DNA of 64,000 nt from Panorpa germanica (GCA_963678705.1 OY783212.1:6758001-6822000), one strand, 5' to 3'; shown: positions 23,301-37,013, counted from the stretch's first letter. The notes: a model not told the origin generated them from the sequence alone. Made by a program: numbers and translations.

Positions 23301-25019
23301 AATGAGCAAATCAAAGTTCAAAGCAATCATGATTGTATTTTTCGATGTCCATGGGATTGTGTATATTTTTAATAATATTTAGCGAAGTACACTTGAATTA
23401 GAACGAAATTAGGAGATTAATTTCTGTAATACAAATCTTGTATCATTAACTACTTCTAGGCCGGACGGGGTTCATGACGGGACTGATTCGTCGTTTCAGT
23501 AGAAGATATAATTTGATTTTTGTTTTATTTAATCTCTATATTTTTGAAGAAACACAATTACGTTTAAGTGTGAGAGAAGGTTAACATTACTTACGTTACA
23601 AGAACCCACGTGCAAAGATAAATTAATAACAAAAAGAGAAGTTTCTTTTTTTCTATAATCAACAATTCGATACCGTTCAATGATTTAGTCTCAATTAATT
23701 ATTTTATTATTATTACAATTTTCGTAGAAAATTCATCAAATAACGAATTATTGAAATGGAAATAATCAGGCGAGACTTTACACCAGAGCTTGGAGAACTT
23801 CTCACCAGTACAACCTATACAACGCAACGAAACATTAGACCAGTAGCGGGATTCCCTGACGTTATTGATAAATAAACTTTGCTATGTCAATAGTAACATT
23901 ATATTTAACCTTTTATTTTGTAATATTTATCATATTTTCGTTACAATTTAATTTATACTTAATTAATACTCCGCTAGAGATCTTTTTTCACTAACTAAAT
24001 TACAGCTGGTCACAATTCTCGCCTATATAAATAGCTACGCTGCTTTCAGCAGCTTCCTTGCGTACAAAGTCTCTTTATCTTACAAAATCATCTTCTTGAT
24101 AAGCAACACCTTTAGCAACGACTCATCAATTATTCAATTTATCAAGGAGGAATTTTACCACTATTCAATGAGCGACCGCTAATCGGGTAACTCAATAGTT
24201 GCACAATCGTTACATGTTCTGAATACACTGAATAATATTGCTAGAGAACACTACTGACTATTCCTATTTCTAGCATTTAGTTATCAATTCAGTAAGGGAA
24301 TCCTGGTGCCCAACTAGAGACCAAATCATGCAAACCAGACATCGACTGAAACATGACGCAGCGTTTTCTTTGTAGACATCGTTACACTGCTAGGTTAGTG
24401 ATATCATTTATTATTTAAATTACAAGCTTATCAGATTCACAATTTGTCTAAAGTTAACGTTTTGTGTACGTTGAATAAGAATGAATGACGCGTTGGAAAT
24501 CTGTTGAACATTTTGTATGAATTACTGCAGCTAATTTGTTATTTCTTAATGTTGAGTAATTTTCAAGCTGGGTAACAAGGGATCTCTTCTCTGTAATTGG
24601 AGATGGCTAGTTTCCTGAGTCACTCACTTCCATCCTTTCCTTTGTTTTCCGTGTTTCTCTTCCCTAAATGCCTTCTTTCTCCTCTTCTCCTGCTTTTTAC
24701 TTCGTTCTTCTTTTTTTGCAACAATTCTTCTTTACTCACTCCGCCATCAACGCACTATGACTTTTAATCATGTGTTGTCCTACATGTTCTCTCTTCTCTC
24801 CTCCGCAATACCTTCTTCCTCTTTCTTCTTTACCTAATCTAAATCTTGAGGTTATTTTAGTTTCATTACTTTTATGTTTTTCTAGATATTTTGGTATTCT
24901 TGTCGTCCACAACTGACTGTATTTTACATTGTACTAGGACTCCTCAATCTTCTATTATTATCCCCTGCACCTCTCCCCCTCCTGGATACAAATGGATACA
25001 AAAAAGCATATTTACTGTA
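23301..25019. other. non-coding; pyrimidine-rich block
   Basis: No credible gene. From 24620 to 24860 the plus strand is strongly pyrimidine-rich (repeated CTTCTTTCTCC-like runs). On the minus strand this gives a Lys/Glu/Arg-rich reading containing a YCGGE..REHV phrase that faintly recalls a LINE C-terminus, but it is too degraded to call. Confidence 0.35.
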
Positions 25020-25310
25020 ATGTCTTTTAACGACACCGTTAATATATAATTATTTCCATAATTACTACTTGATAAAATAACATTTCAAGAATACTTTGTG
25101 AAATTTGCATAAATAAATATCAAGAATCATTCATAACTCTTCACTGAATTATCTGAAATGGATTATCATTTATGTAAAGAAAGAGTGTGTAAAATTTCAA
25201 AGAAAGACCAAATCAGACGAATCAATCGAAGAGAAGTAAAGACTTAAAAGTCTATATCTCCGACAGTTTTACTCCAATCGACTTTAAATTTTTTTTTAGT
25301 TGTACATATA
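25020..25310. repeat. dispersed repeat, copy 2 of pair
   Basis: Partner of the repeat at 2635-3195. It contains GTTAATATATAATTATTTCC, GATAAAATAACATTTC, ATTTATGTAAAGAAAGAGTG and TATCTCCGACAGTTTTACTC in the same order and orientation, with the middle part shortened by about 260 bp. Family unknown. Confidence 0.5.
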
Positions 25311-25954
25311 AAGCTTAAACCTTAACTTTTCCCCTCCCCCTCACCCCTTCTTCATACAACGCTTCTTGAGTTTGCAGATTTTCATCAATATACCTCTGAA
25401 CGTTTCATTATTTGCGTTAATTATATGCAAGTAAAAATAATTTAAAAAAATAGGAGAACACAAAAATTGAGTGCAAACACGCACCTTAATACGAATTCAG
25501 TGACACAGCTATAAAACAAACCTATGTTTACAATGGTACGCACTTAGCTCATAACAGAAACTTCATTCATTATGACTTCATTAAATTGCAATTACTCATT
25601 TTTTATTGTTATAAATTCTTTACCATTGTGTTCTGTGACTACGAATAAAATTATTCTTTTTATAAAAGAGCGGATTTCAATATAAAGTATATGAGTATGA
25701 TATGAAAATGTAGAACCTTGCTGTTTTATACCCCACGAGTACAATCTCCTTGAACTCGTACGTAAAGTGACATGCATTTGAAGTGAAATGTTCGTGCTCA
25801 AGTATCTGTATTAAAGATAAGTGACAAAAGGGAAAAATAGTCAAAGCCACTACGTTCGAGGTCAGAGGTTACTGACTGTGTTGGTAACTGTATTGAACCA
25901 GTGTAGCATTAAAACTGTTACACATAGTAACAGATCACTTAATGGTAACAAATC
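25311..25954. other. non-coding, nothing recognised
   Basis: Short open frames only (for example 25592-25801 minus), without recognisable content. Confidence 0.4.
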
Positions 25955-26150
25955 TATAAGATTTTCAGATAGCACCAACCTTCAGATGATATGTGTTAAA
26001 ATTTTATGATATTCCGACTATTAGTTTATGACTTACAGTGACGCTACTTTTGTAATTTTCAAAACTATGAAAACATCAGAATTTCGTGTGTTGATAAAAT
26101 ATTGTTTTTAATTGAAAATAACACAAGTCAAGCTATTGCTGTTCGTGAAC
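25955..26150 (+). pseudogene. 5' fragment of a second mariner family, copy A
   Basis: A leader resembling that at 28195 (AGATAGCACCAACCTTCA, ATGATATG, CATT/ATTCCGAC, GCTACTTTTGTAATT) is followed at 26079 by a frame reading EFRVLIKYCF and then a stop. This resembles the N-terminus of mariner transposases that begin with a FRVLIKHCFLMGK-type helix (from family knowledge). Only about 20 codons remain recognisable. It belongs to a different mariner subfamily from the relics at 18418, 22848 and 48427. Confidence 0.6.
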
Positions 26151-26282
26151 GGTATTTTTCCATTTTCATTCACTGTTTTTAGTTTTAATTTAAGGTTTTA
26201 ACTTTAAATGCAATTTTAAACTTGTTAAATCATGTGTCATGCGTCATTAATATAAATTATTTTGTAATAATTGCTATCTTTA

Positions 26283-26603
26283 TCTTCTTCTTAATATATA
26301 TAAATTACGTGTCACGTTGTTCGTCCGCGATGGACTCCTAAACTACTTAACCGATTTTAATCAAATTTGTACACCGTGTGCAGTTTGATCCAACTTGAAA
26401 GATAGGATAGCTTACATCTCAATTTATGATTGCAATATTATCTTATTGCAAATTATTTGTCTATTAATTATCTGTTAGCTCCAAACGATTGTAAAAGATG
26501 GCGACATCTGTTGACTAGATTGAGTAAATATTCAATAGATGGCGCTATGTAATATAATATGACAAAAACGTTAGTCACAGCAACGCGTGGCCGGGACAGC
26601 TAG
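26283..26603 (+). mobile_element. non-autonomous Helitron
   Basis: The element starts with TC (TCTTCTTCTTAATATATATA) directly after an A, and ends GGCCGGGACAGCTAG directly before a T, as expected for Helitrons, which insert between A and T and end in CTRR. After the start comes the phrase TTGTTCGTCCGCGATGGAC, then AACTACTTAACCGATTTTAA, which resembles the 5' parts of many insect Helitrons. There is no coding capacity, so a RepHel protein from elsewhere would be needed. The exact 5' edge could shift by 3 or 6 bp because TCT is repeated. Confidence 0.75.
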
Positions 26604-28149
26604 TTTAATATAAATTATTTATTTTATTTCTTAATATTTCAAAAAGTGAAACTCAAATTTTAGGTTAAAACCTTAAATTAACACTAAAACTCAGTGAGTG
26701 GGAATGGAGCTTAATGGGTTTAAGAAATAAATGCAAAATTGTAAGCTTGAACTATTACTAATTTTCAGTGAAGTACTATGTATCAGTTATACTATGTATC
26801 AGATATACAAGAAAATGTTGATACACAAATTGTAGAAGATTACCTTCTCCATCAAATTGTTATAATAACTAATTTTATTATCTATTTTATCAATGATATG
26901 GATATATTTCATAAATACCGTACTTGTACGCTATTTTTCAAGATGGCGAAATCTTAGGATTTCCATGTGCTTTAAAACATATCTATGAACTAGAATTACC
27001 AGTCGCAATGTAAACAAAAGTATCTTGCTCTTGTATTAAAAGTAAACACAATCTGCAAAAAATTTCCATTCGATTCAATTCGTACCGCGTAAAACTTTTC
27101 TATTATCTATTTTAAATAGAGTTGTTAAAGTTAGACGTCAGCAATATTGCAAGTTTAAAGTTCACACAGTTTGTTATTGAATGCATTGAACCCTGTAGTA
27201 AAATAACATAGAAGAACATGATTTTCCTGCTTCAATTTCTATCAAGTAGAGCTGTTATCCAGTCCAGTTATAACTTTGTGAAGCTTCTTTGTTGAACCAA
27301 GCTTCGTTATTATACAGTAAAATTACCTCAAAGTTCTGGTAGATATTTCATATTTAAATAAACTATTTTGCAGGAATAAACGTTTTTGAATATCGTTTTA
27401 TATCGTTCAAACAAAGCATGTTGTTCGAGGGTTTCATGCAGTTATTGTTATGTTAGGTTTTAGTTTATTACATCCGAGGGTTTAGTCCTGCGTGGTTGCG
27501 AACTTTAACGTATGATATACTTTTATATCTGTTAAGTATTTTAAGTATTTACTAACCGGAAACCACACGTACGATTCTACCAACAGAGGATAAATCAGTA
27601 AAGGTCTGATAATTGCCTTCCGGTTCAGATTTCTTTTCTCTGATCAAAGAGAATGTTGTTGATAGACTAACGATAAGCTCTGCGAGTCTCAACAAAACAA
27701 ATAATTACTCAGTGAGTATAGAACTTTGTATGTGTGTATATGTGTAAGAGTCAATTTCCCATGATTCCAGATCAAACTACTTGTCCTGAAAGAGAATTTA
27801 TCAAAATACTAATGAAATTTGTTTAAAAGATATATGGTATACCAGCATATTACTATTTCCTAGTTATCCTGCGTTGACAATAATGTTATATGTAAATGTG
27901 TTCTAAAATAAATGTCAATTATTTTGTCAAATTTAGTGATTTGAAAAAGCATCTAATGTTAAAATGTGGAATACTTTGATGAATACTCTAAACTTTCTAA
28001 GTGTTATCAACAATGTAAAGCGCTCAATATACCTAAAATAACCAAAGCTTAAAGAAATCACATATTTCTCAAATGCACGATTTTGAATTTAACATCTATT
28101 ATACAGCATACACAGATCTCTACGTTGAAAGATAATTAATAAGTTTGTA
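26604..28149. other. non-coding, nothing recognised
   Basis: No gene, RNA or matched repeat was seen. Confidence 0.45.
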
Positions 28150-28385
28150 GGATGACATATAGATGGCGCGCCACTATTGAAAATTTCATATAATTTTTAG
28201 ATAGTACCAAACTTCAAATGATATGCGTCAAAACTTCATGGCATTCCGACCATTAGCTTACGAGGTTTAATGGTTTTAGTGATGCTACTTTTGTAATTAT
28301 TTGTAAAAATTAAAATTTTGTGAGTTGAGAAAGAATTGCTTTTTAATGGGGAAAACTAAACGGACAAAGATCGATTCATAACTCG
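28150..28385 (+). pseudogene. 5' fragment of a second mariner family, copy B
   Basis: The leader carries ATAGATGGCGCGCCAC, a motif common in mariner 5' ends, then the same segments as copy A (AGATAGTACCAAACTTCA, ATGATATGCGTC, CATTCCGACCATTAG). From 28316 a frame reads FCELRKNCFLMGKTKRTKI, matching the FLMGK motif near the start of this transposase group. The sequence loses similarity after 28385, so the catalytic domain is absent. Confidence 0.65.
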
Positions 28386-31300
28386 CTCTGTTCTTTTCCA
28401 GCAGATAGATTTAATAGTTAATATTAATAACAGTTCCAGACACAAATCAAATCTAACCCGAAACAAATATCACTAGAATTGGTTAGCTTTTACCCTGACG
28501 CTCACAAAAACTTGTTTTTTTAATACGCTTCAATATTTGCTCAAATACTTTAAAATAAATACTATGTGATGATAATATTTCTTGCTAAATAAGTAGTATA
28601 TCCCTAATGTAGAATAGATTTACATTTAAGAGAACCTATTATAAAAAGCATAATACACTCAACTAAAGAATATTTACAATAATATTAAAAACTACATTAA
28701 GTTAACTTACGTTACATTAAGTTAACATTATGTATTTAAATACACCGAGTTTTAAAAAAATGATTCATTTTCTTATACATTGGATTAAGGTAATTACAAA
28801 GATTATTACCAGCCATAGTTTTCCATTTGCCCTTGAACTTGTATTGTTTTGCTTGAATTTGTTTTAACCAGACGGCTGTCCTGGAATGAGAGAGTCATCC
28901 GATCAGGCTGTGAGCTCACGCAACTTGAAGTTGGTTTGATTACAAAATAAATAACAAGGTGAATTAAAAGTCTACAAGTTGAACAGTTTGACACGAAGAG
29001 AAATTACGTACGAAATCAAATTAAAGCACTTGTGTAGTGATAAAGTTACAACGTAGGGGCAGACTGTGCTAAAATAGTTAGGGACTCAGGTTAGAAAAAA
29101 TCCTGTATCGTGTCAATATTCCACTTTACTCACCATTGCTACCCGTTTCAACAGAATCCACTTGCTAACAAGCATATATATTACGTAGCAAAGAAAATGT
29201 AAGACCCGGATTTTTCTGCTCCCTTTCCCATTTTATATTTAGACCTAGGAATAATTTTGGCGATTAAATTAAGAATGCCGTAAAACGTGCCCCGGCTACG
29301 TTTCGCTGTGACTCAGTATAATATGAAATGAATGTGAAACACAAACACAGACGATGATCAACTGGAAAGAAACGACAGAAATGAATTAAGAATGAATACT
29401 TATCAAGTTTTGCGAGCATAAATATAGACAGGCTGAATTTTTATATATAAAGATTGTTGTGACAAACAGAAATAGTATCGATTACTTATTTGTTATGTGA
29501 CGTCATATGCAGAACTTACAGAAGCGACATAACTGAAATTCAAATTTTAAATAGCTATATCTGTCAACTAATACCTATATACATATATTAATCTTTAATT
29601 CAATCAAAAATTAAAAAAATGAATGGAAATGCACATTTTCGTTTTTACTCCATGTAAAGCATTTATCCCACTTACCCCAGTGTTGCACTGTGATACAGAG
29701 GTCAGAGTGATTTACTAAATTTATAGTGTTTGATTGTGTGGTAAAATCTGTATTGATTGACAATTATATAGATAAATCGTTTAATTGAATTTGGATGAAT
29801 GGTCAAATTTCCACCAAAGGAGCATTGCTACTCAATTGGTGAATCATCTGTTAATTATAATTAACATACTACCGTTTGATACTGCATAATTTACTATGTG
29901 GGATGATCAACCCACATACTTGTAACCATGGTTGCATTTGATCAGGAACAGTTGATCAAATGGGATTATACATACATAAATACATATACCATATATCGCT
30001 GAACATAAAATGAAAATATTACCTTGAATGCATATCGATTTAGTTAAACAAAACCTAGTAATGTTTAATTTTATTTAAAAGCTAAGGTACTTTATCATTC
30101 TTAAAATAAATCTAACCAATTTTTAATAACAGTAAATTAGGTCATTGAACCTTGGACATTAGCAAAAAAATTTCTAGAAAAAACTTTTTTATGTTAATTA
30201 ATCTTAAATACAATTAACAGTATTTAACAGTATGAAGCTGTAAGCGTTATTCCTTTTTAACGTTTCCCATCCCAACTTGAAGGACTATCCTCGGATTCCA
30301 TCGTACACCTGAAACAATCTACCTTCATGATAACATTTAATATCGATTCATTTTTATAAAATTATAATTCGTTGGGCTTCTTAGTACTACAACTTTTTTT
30401 TCGCACTGTATATTACGATAAACCTCGTGCTTTCTGCTAACTTCGTATTCTGATCTCTTCTGCTTTCCCATCGTTATTTGAATACGATCTAGCTATAGAT
30501 TCATTTTCATAGCACAGTTTTCATCAATGGTAATCTATTCAAACATAAATTGAAGGAGAGCATAACTTCACGCCAACTGAATTGTATTAAAGCATTCCTC
30601 TGCTTTGTATTGTTGCTAAATGCTTTAATATTTCGTGCATTTATATACCGGTGCGGTAAACGGTGCTTTGTGCATCTGCAATGTACAAAGCAATGTTGAT
30701 GCATTTTTAACGATTGCTGTAACGTATAAATGTGCATTGCGCATTACCATATATTTATTTCATGAAACTAGTAATGTTCTAGATAAGTATGTAAGTGTAT
30801 CTCTGTTGTCAAATAAGGTTTTATTTGTCGATTTAATCTCCTCTTAGGTTGAAGTAATTCTTTCATGTTTTATGCTCGTGACCGGTCCATAACTTAGTTT
30901 TTGTTGAAGGCTGGTTAGAACCTCAGTCTTATTTTTCACAGTTTACGTTATTCTATGATTTACTATACTATATTACACTACATTATACTACATTTAAAAA
31001 TATATCTCACACTTTCAGGGGGCACGGTAGTCTTGAGCTCGAAAATTTAAGGTATGGTAAGGTAAAATCTTTTTTGAAATTTAAAAATATTGTTAAAAAT
31101 GACGCTGAAGTAGACCCTGTCCAAAAATTGAACCTGGATGGTGTTGCCGATTTTGGCTCTTCTACTTATCTGAATAATAAAAACCAAGAAAGTTATTAAT
31201 TAGTACAGCTATGGTCGAAAAACAAATAATTAAAAATTGACAAAATGGCGCGCTTTTGAATGGGTTTTTATTAGCAATTATTCAACGAAAAAAAATATGA

Positions 31301-33583
31301 AATTAATGAAAAGATAAATTAAAGAAAGATGTTTCTTATTTAATGAAAAAGACATCTTAATTACAAATAGTTTCATTATATTTAAAACAGTATTACGGTG
31401 AGAATATCATAGTATTGGTTATATACTTGCTTGTGTTTATACATAACCTCACTTTATTCTCCAATTCACAGTTGTGTAATTATTTCCATGTCTGCTATTA
31501 TATAAAATATTTCTGACGCTATGATATGAGTTGAATTTATATGATTCATAAGCACAAAGAACAAAACTCGACGCTTAACCATTGGGTTGAAACAAAAGCT
31601 TAGATTACCGCGATAAAGCAGCATGCGAAACCTTAATTACAGACCACACTTTGTTTATTGTATTTCATTAGATTTATGTTTGATTTTTATGCAAATGCAT
31701 CTAGTACAGTTTATTCAGGCCTGGATTGTACATTAGGCTAAAAGGGCTTAATCTATTGGCTGTGCTAGGACATCGGCACTCGAAAAAGGTCTAAAAAGTG
31801 ACCTAAAAAATTGCAACTTGAACTTAAGTGTGACTACACTGTAAATCAAATTGTTTGAATATATACTTTACACGCTTCCTTCTTAGGCTAAGACTGCACA
31901 GCGAAAAAGAATAGAGCGAATATAATAATAATAAAAACTTTGTATGAAGAAAAGACTTTGATATTCTTTTTTGCAGTGCAGTGCCGTGTATAACCATAGG
32001 CTTCAGTCTAAAAAGAGAATGTTGATAAATTAATTATTTGATTAATTTCCAATTCACTAATTCTCAATATACTACAATAAATAAAGTCTTTCCTTTAACA
32101 CTGTTGTGCGGGGTAAGTCCTCGTCCTCTTATGATTATAAAAAACGTCGGCGCTTATTTTTAATTTTATTCAGATTCATTTACATTTCCCTCCCTGATAG
32201 GACCCGCACACACGATTAGTGTACCAGCAATTCCGAAAATATTAATTATACATTTTTGCTACGTTTTCATACTTACACGGTCTTTGTCACTGTATAGTAT
32301 TTCGGCCCAAAATAGTTTAATACGGTCCTGTCTATACTTCGTACTATTAATCAGAAGCATGACCTTCACCATGACTTTGTCGTTTTAAACGTTCAACACT
32401 TCTAACTTCCATTACAAAACTATAACCATGTTATTATTTAAACAACGTAAAATGTAATTCATATGACTCAACTTTCTTTCACTATAATTCATTGATAAAT
32501 TTGATAAGATTATTACTTACAACTACATACGACACGCCTTAAATTCGTTCGTGTAATGAATGGCTTTTAATGCTTTATAAATCGTGTGAAGAATAAAAAC
32601 TTCGCAGTTAAAAAATAACTCCAACCAAAGTTTAAGAATTTTAAAGTTATTTAGATTTAGAACTTAGTTTAAGTTTTAAGCTGGATTGTCTGATATTGAC
32701 TACGAATAATTCAGCAATCTATTCACTGATTAAATCCTTAATACATACTCAGACGATCATTTGCGCAGACAGCTTTTTATGACAGAAATTTCACAAGATT
32801 TTTATTTTATATTGACTGAGCCTGACTGCCCTCGAGACGAAACTAAATATACGGTATGAATTACTTCATCTTAATAGGATAGTAAAATTTATTGACAGGA
32901 ATTATTTCGATTTACTAATTACAAATTATAAGTCGATATAAAAACGGTGAAGTGCTATTTTGTTTTTTAATTTGTTTAAAAATATTTTTCTATACTCCCT
33001 AAATTTAAAAAAAAATTTATTTACATGGAAGGTGAGCCCGAAAATGATCTAAACGATCATAAAATCTGAAACTTCGGGATTTTTTGGGAAACGATATTCT
33101 TAGCCCATAAACAAAAAGTTTAAAAAATGTATCGAAAAGTGTTTTCCCGCTGGAACTACTTTAAATACTGGTATTCGTTGTTGCCAAGTTTATGGGTGTA
33201 CAGTACACTACTCTATAAATTTCTAGAATGAGTTGTAATATAATGTTTAATTATAAATTATTCTATTATATTAATCTGATCATTTATACTATTTTGATAT
33301 GAAATTTACGTATATAATTTATCGTTTTTTAAATTGTAACTTTTTCGCACTGTAAATTACAATAACGTTAATCACGTTTAGAATTAAAAAGAAACATTAT
33401 ATATAGTACATAAAGTTATATTATTATTATATTTTTACCATAGTCAATAATCATTTTATAGCAAATACTGTACTTATGCTACTTGAATACATATTCTGAA
33501 TAACAATACTGTATTAAATGTTGAAAATTGGCAATACTATGCTGAAAAATATTATGGATGTTGTAACATCAATAATGTTTACT
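28386..33583. other. 5-kb non-coding stretch
   Basis: No credible gene. The overlapping frames at 30507-30737 (minus) and 30635-30847 (plus) show no domain. At 30373-30410 the phrase GGGCTTCTTAGTAC plus a T-run and TTCGC resembles the 3' untranslated end of the LINE at 39717, so a scrap of that element may lie here in the same (minus) orientation. A CRE-like TGACGTCA is at about 29499. Confidence 0.4.
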
Positions 33584-33589
33584 TTTATT
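33584..33589 (-). promoter_or_regulatory. AATAAA polyadenylation signal
   Basis: AATAAA on the minus strand four bases after the stop codon of the Der p 7-like gene. It is unusually close to the stop but matches the canonical hexamer, so the 3' untranslated region may be very short. Confidence 0.5.
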
Positions 33590-33593
33590 CAAA

Positions 33594-35368
33594 TTAAACG
33601 GAGTTATTATGGTCCTGTATTAGATCTTCAACAACTTGCTTAAGCAGTGTGCTAACAACATCCTTACTTTTATTCTTGACAATACCTTTAGTAACTGTAG
33701 CCATCATCGAATCACTCAGTGAGTTTCCTTTCAAGGTTATGCCAATGGTTCTAAAAGAATTAGTTAAGATCAATACGAATTTAGATTAGTTGTTGATTTA
33801 TATTATCCACTTACCCAATACTTTTATTTTCAAAATTTTCCACATTAATTTTAAATGTACTGCGATCTAGATGTATAGAAATGGAGAAAAAGATATGCTC
33901 AATCTCTGCAGTAAGTGTTCCATGTGTCCCAAGCAATGCGTACTGTGCAACGGCCTTGAATAACAAAATATAATAAAAGATAAAGATAAACTGTCGATGC
34001 AGAATATATAAACTTACAGTGAGGTTTTCTAATGATAGTTGCACTATTACTGTCACAAGTTTATCCTCATAGGCTACTACAGCATCACCGTGGCGAGAAA
34101 AACTCTCGAATCCATATAGTTTGGTTTCCGTTAACTTAATCTGACTTTCAGAGATGTCAGGCACATCAAACGGGTCGAAGTTCCTGTAAAGACCGTCAGA
34201 TTTTACCAAATCATGCACTCTAGCTAATGCGTTATCAATTTCGTCATCGATACTTTCTTGGCTTGGAGCTCTGGAAAGAATTTTAAAAGGATTTCATTTT
34301 ATAAATTTTTGTAAACTTTTATAATATTAAATATTTTTAATAATTTAATTAATTAATTAATTTTTAATAATTCTAATATTTTTAAAATATATAATTTACA
34401 AATCAATTTTAATGTTATCCTAAAACTTAAATAATTTATTTATTAGTTTTGAATCACTTAACAAAAATTTAATATTAATTAAAAAGGTTTTAAATCACCT
34501 CTAATATTTCACTGTTAAATTTTGATCTTGTAAAGCATAATTTATACATTCAAGTATACATAATAAGATCTAAAGTTCCTAATTCACCACATTTTTATCT
34601 ATCATTCGATTTAAGATTAATTTTATACAGGTTATCTGGAATTTTGCAATGATTACATTTGAATCTAAGTATACTTGATATAATTTAAAGGGACTTGTTT
34701 CTGAACCATTTTTTCTTTGTTATTTAAATTAAAGTTACATTTTTTATTATACTAAAAATTTCTTATGTAAATAATTTCACATTCATTTCAATTTCCAATC
34801 TTATAGATTCTTTTTCCAATTTATCTGCAATTTCGTTTCACAATGTTCTGGTATTCACAAAAATGTATTATTCATATTTTCATTATTTTCATTAAGTATG
34901 TTTTTAATTTAAATTGATTCAATCATATAGATCAAATCCAGCTTTATTTTCTAAATCAATGGATGCATCTGAATACATATATAAATTTTGTAAAATTTGT
35001 TTTAAATTGATGCACTATATTTAGGAAATTTTCATTATATACCACATTATTAAAATATTTTGATAATAATTGTCTTGTTGTATATATTATTCATTCATAG
35101 ATTTAATCAATGATTCAATAAATTTAAATGAATCAAGACACAATTCACCAGAATAATTAAATCAATAAAGTAAATATAATAGAATATAAGTAATATAGTA
35201 TAGATGATCATTGTAATTAGAATATTCTAAAAATTAAAAGAAAATTAATATTATTTGAGATAATACTTACGCATTATTTCTAAAAATATCTAATATTATA
35301 CTAATTGGATTATTTGCTGCACTTGCAACAGCTAAACAAAGGAAGAGACACACAAATATTCGATTCAT
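33594..35368 (-). CDS. Der p 7-like (group 7 allergen family) secreted protein
   Basis: Four coding exons read on the minus strand: 35368-35271, 34270-34018, 33954-33815 and 33750-33594. All introns are GT-AG with GTAAGT donors and acceptors TTCTTTCCAG, TTATTCAAG and TTCTTTTAG. Codons join in phase and give 215 residues, the length of the Der p 7 precursor. Residues 1-17 (MNRIFVCLFLCLAVASA) are a typical signal peptide. Landmarks are RNFDPFDVPD at 62-71, FESFSRHGDAVVAYEDK at 87-103 with the RxGDA motif, N-glycosylation site NLT at 115, AEIEHIFFSISIHL at 133-146, and an amphipathic C-terminal helix region (KSKDVVSTLLKQVVEDLI). The family has the lipid-binding LBP/BPI-like fold and is widespread in insects, with no settled role. 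The first intron is 1,000 bp, the second 63 bp, the third 64 bp. An ACAGT initiator-like site lies about 60 bp upstream. No frame break is seen. The family call rests on motif pattern and length. Confidence 0.85.
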
Positions 35369-35429
35369 TTTAAAAGAATAATCGCAGGTATAATTATTTC
35401 AAATTAATAAATTAAATGTTCAGCACTGT

Positions 35430-37013
35430 AATTACTAATTGAAATTATTAATTTATTAATTATTAATATTACTAATTAGGATAAAGATTCGTGACATGCC
35501 TTTTAATTTTGTAAACCAACTGTTACAATTCTATTAGGTAGGAGCCAAATAACATAATAGCAAATAAATATAGAGGCTAAATAAATTCATTATTCGATAA
35601 AGAACCATGTGAAATAATATTTACTTACTACGTAAATCAGCACAAATGTTTTACAATATTTTAACAGAAGAATACTAAGCGTTCTTTAAACATATATTGA
35701 TATAATACATTTGTATAAATAAGCGAACGACACGAGAGAATTGATCCTTAACGCTAGACTGCTGTATCTTCGGGTTAGATCCTTGGACTAGATTTACATT
35801 TTCTGATTTGGTTGTTATCAAGTTAAATTGATTCTGTACATACGTAATTTAGCAACGGTGTCGTGCTTACTGTAGCTCGGTAATTTAAAGAACCCATGTC
35901 GCGTGCGTGGTGTCTGCAAATATGAAATGTTCGAGAACCAGGCTCTCTTCAAGATTTCCACTCGTTCACACTTACAAATTTGTAATATTTGTTGTCATAG
36001 AAGGTTTCATAGCCAGACTCTCTTCACAGACCCCCCCCCCCCCCCCCCAACGAAGAAAAAAGTTCTACACTATAAATGATGGTTTAGAAAACCTAATTCC
36101 AACAATAGAATAAAAGTAACTGCTGTGATGAGTGTTGAGAGAACATATCTCATACTTCGACAGATCTCAACTTCTTACAGAATGATAAATAAGCGGCCAG
36201 AGTGGTTAAACTCTGCACCATTAGATACGATGGAATTTCTTTTTTGACCTTTGTTTTCCTCGAACAACATTTATAGAACCAGTCCGCCACTGCGCAGCAA
36301 ATAACTAAATATCAACACTATATTATTAATATACTGGTCATTTTACATCAAAACATTTTACCGTTATAATTTCCGTTTTGAAAACAACGTAAACAATTCT
36401 GCCTCATTACATTTACAACGTCAAAAACCTAATCAAACTTCTAAACAAATTCAGTAAATCATCATGAACATAGCCGTCAACCAATGGTCAAAATAGTACG
36501 GTATTCAACTAATAGTTGAATGTTAAATGTTTGAATACGAACAACACAAGTAATACTCCAACGCTGTTTTATCATATACTCGTATGTTATTCCAATGTTA
36601 CAGCTTATAGTAACGTATTTGTGTAAAATGTATTTACTGAATTTAGTAAATGTATTTACTGAATGAATAGAGCACACAGAAAGTCATACACACGTACTAA
36701 ACGAGTAAGAGAGATTTCAATGAAAACTAGGGATTTAGCAGAGCATAGATAATTATCGATAGTATAAAGTTTTGACTGAACTAACTCTGGAGTTGACTAC
36801 GACGTTTTACCTTGTACTTGATATTGTAATCAGCGCCACCTATATACTGGTTACTCGGATTAAGGTCTATAACTCGTAACAATCAAGACAAGCTCCAATT
36901 TCTTAGTTAGTCATAATATTTGTAAAATGTAGTAATATAGTCTTTTTTATGTATTTAAAAGGCTTTGGCTTACACAGCCATCTTGCCATCTTAAATGTTA
37001 CAATTATTTATAT
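35430..37013. other. non-coding; poly-C tract and SINE-like A box
   Basis: Upstream region of the Der p 7-like gene. It contains a run of 18 C at 36031-36048 and, at about 36193, the phrase GCGGCCAGAGTGGTTAA, which resembles the A box of a tRNA-derived SINE. No B box was found at tRNA distance. The minus-strand frame at 36477-36677 has no recognisable content. Confidence 0.4.

Noticed and set aside
24620..24860. Possible LINE C-terminus on the minus strand
   Set aside because: Only a YCGGE..REHV phrase resembles the knuckle. The rest is low-complexity purine sequence that would give such residues by chance.
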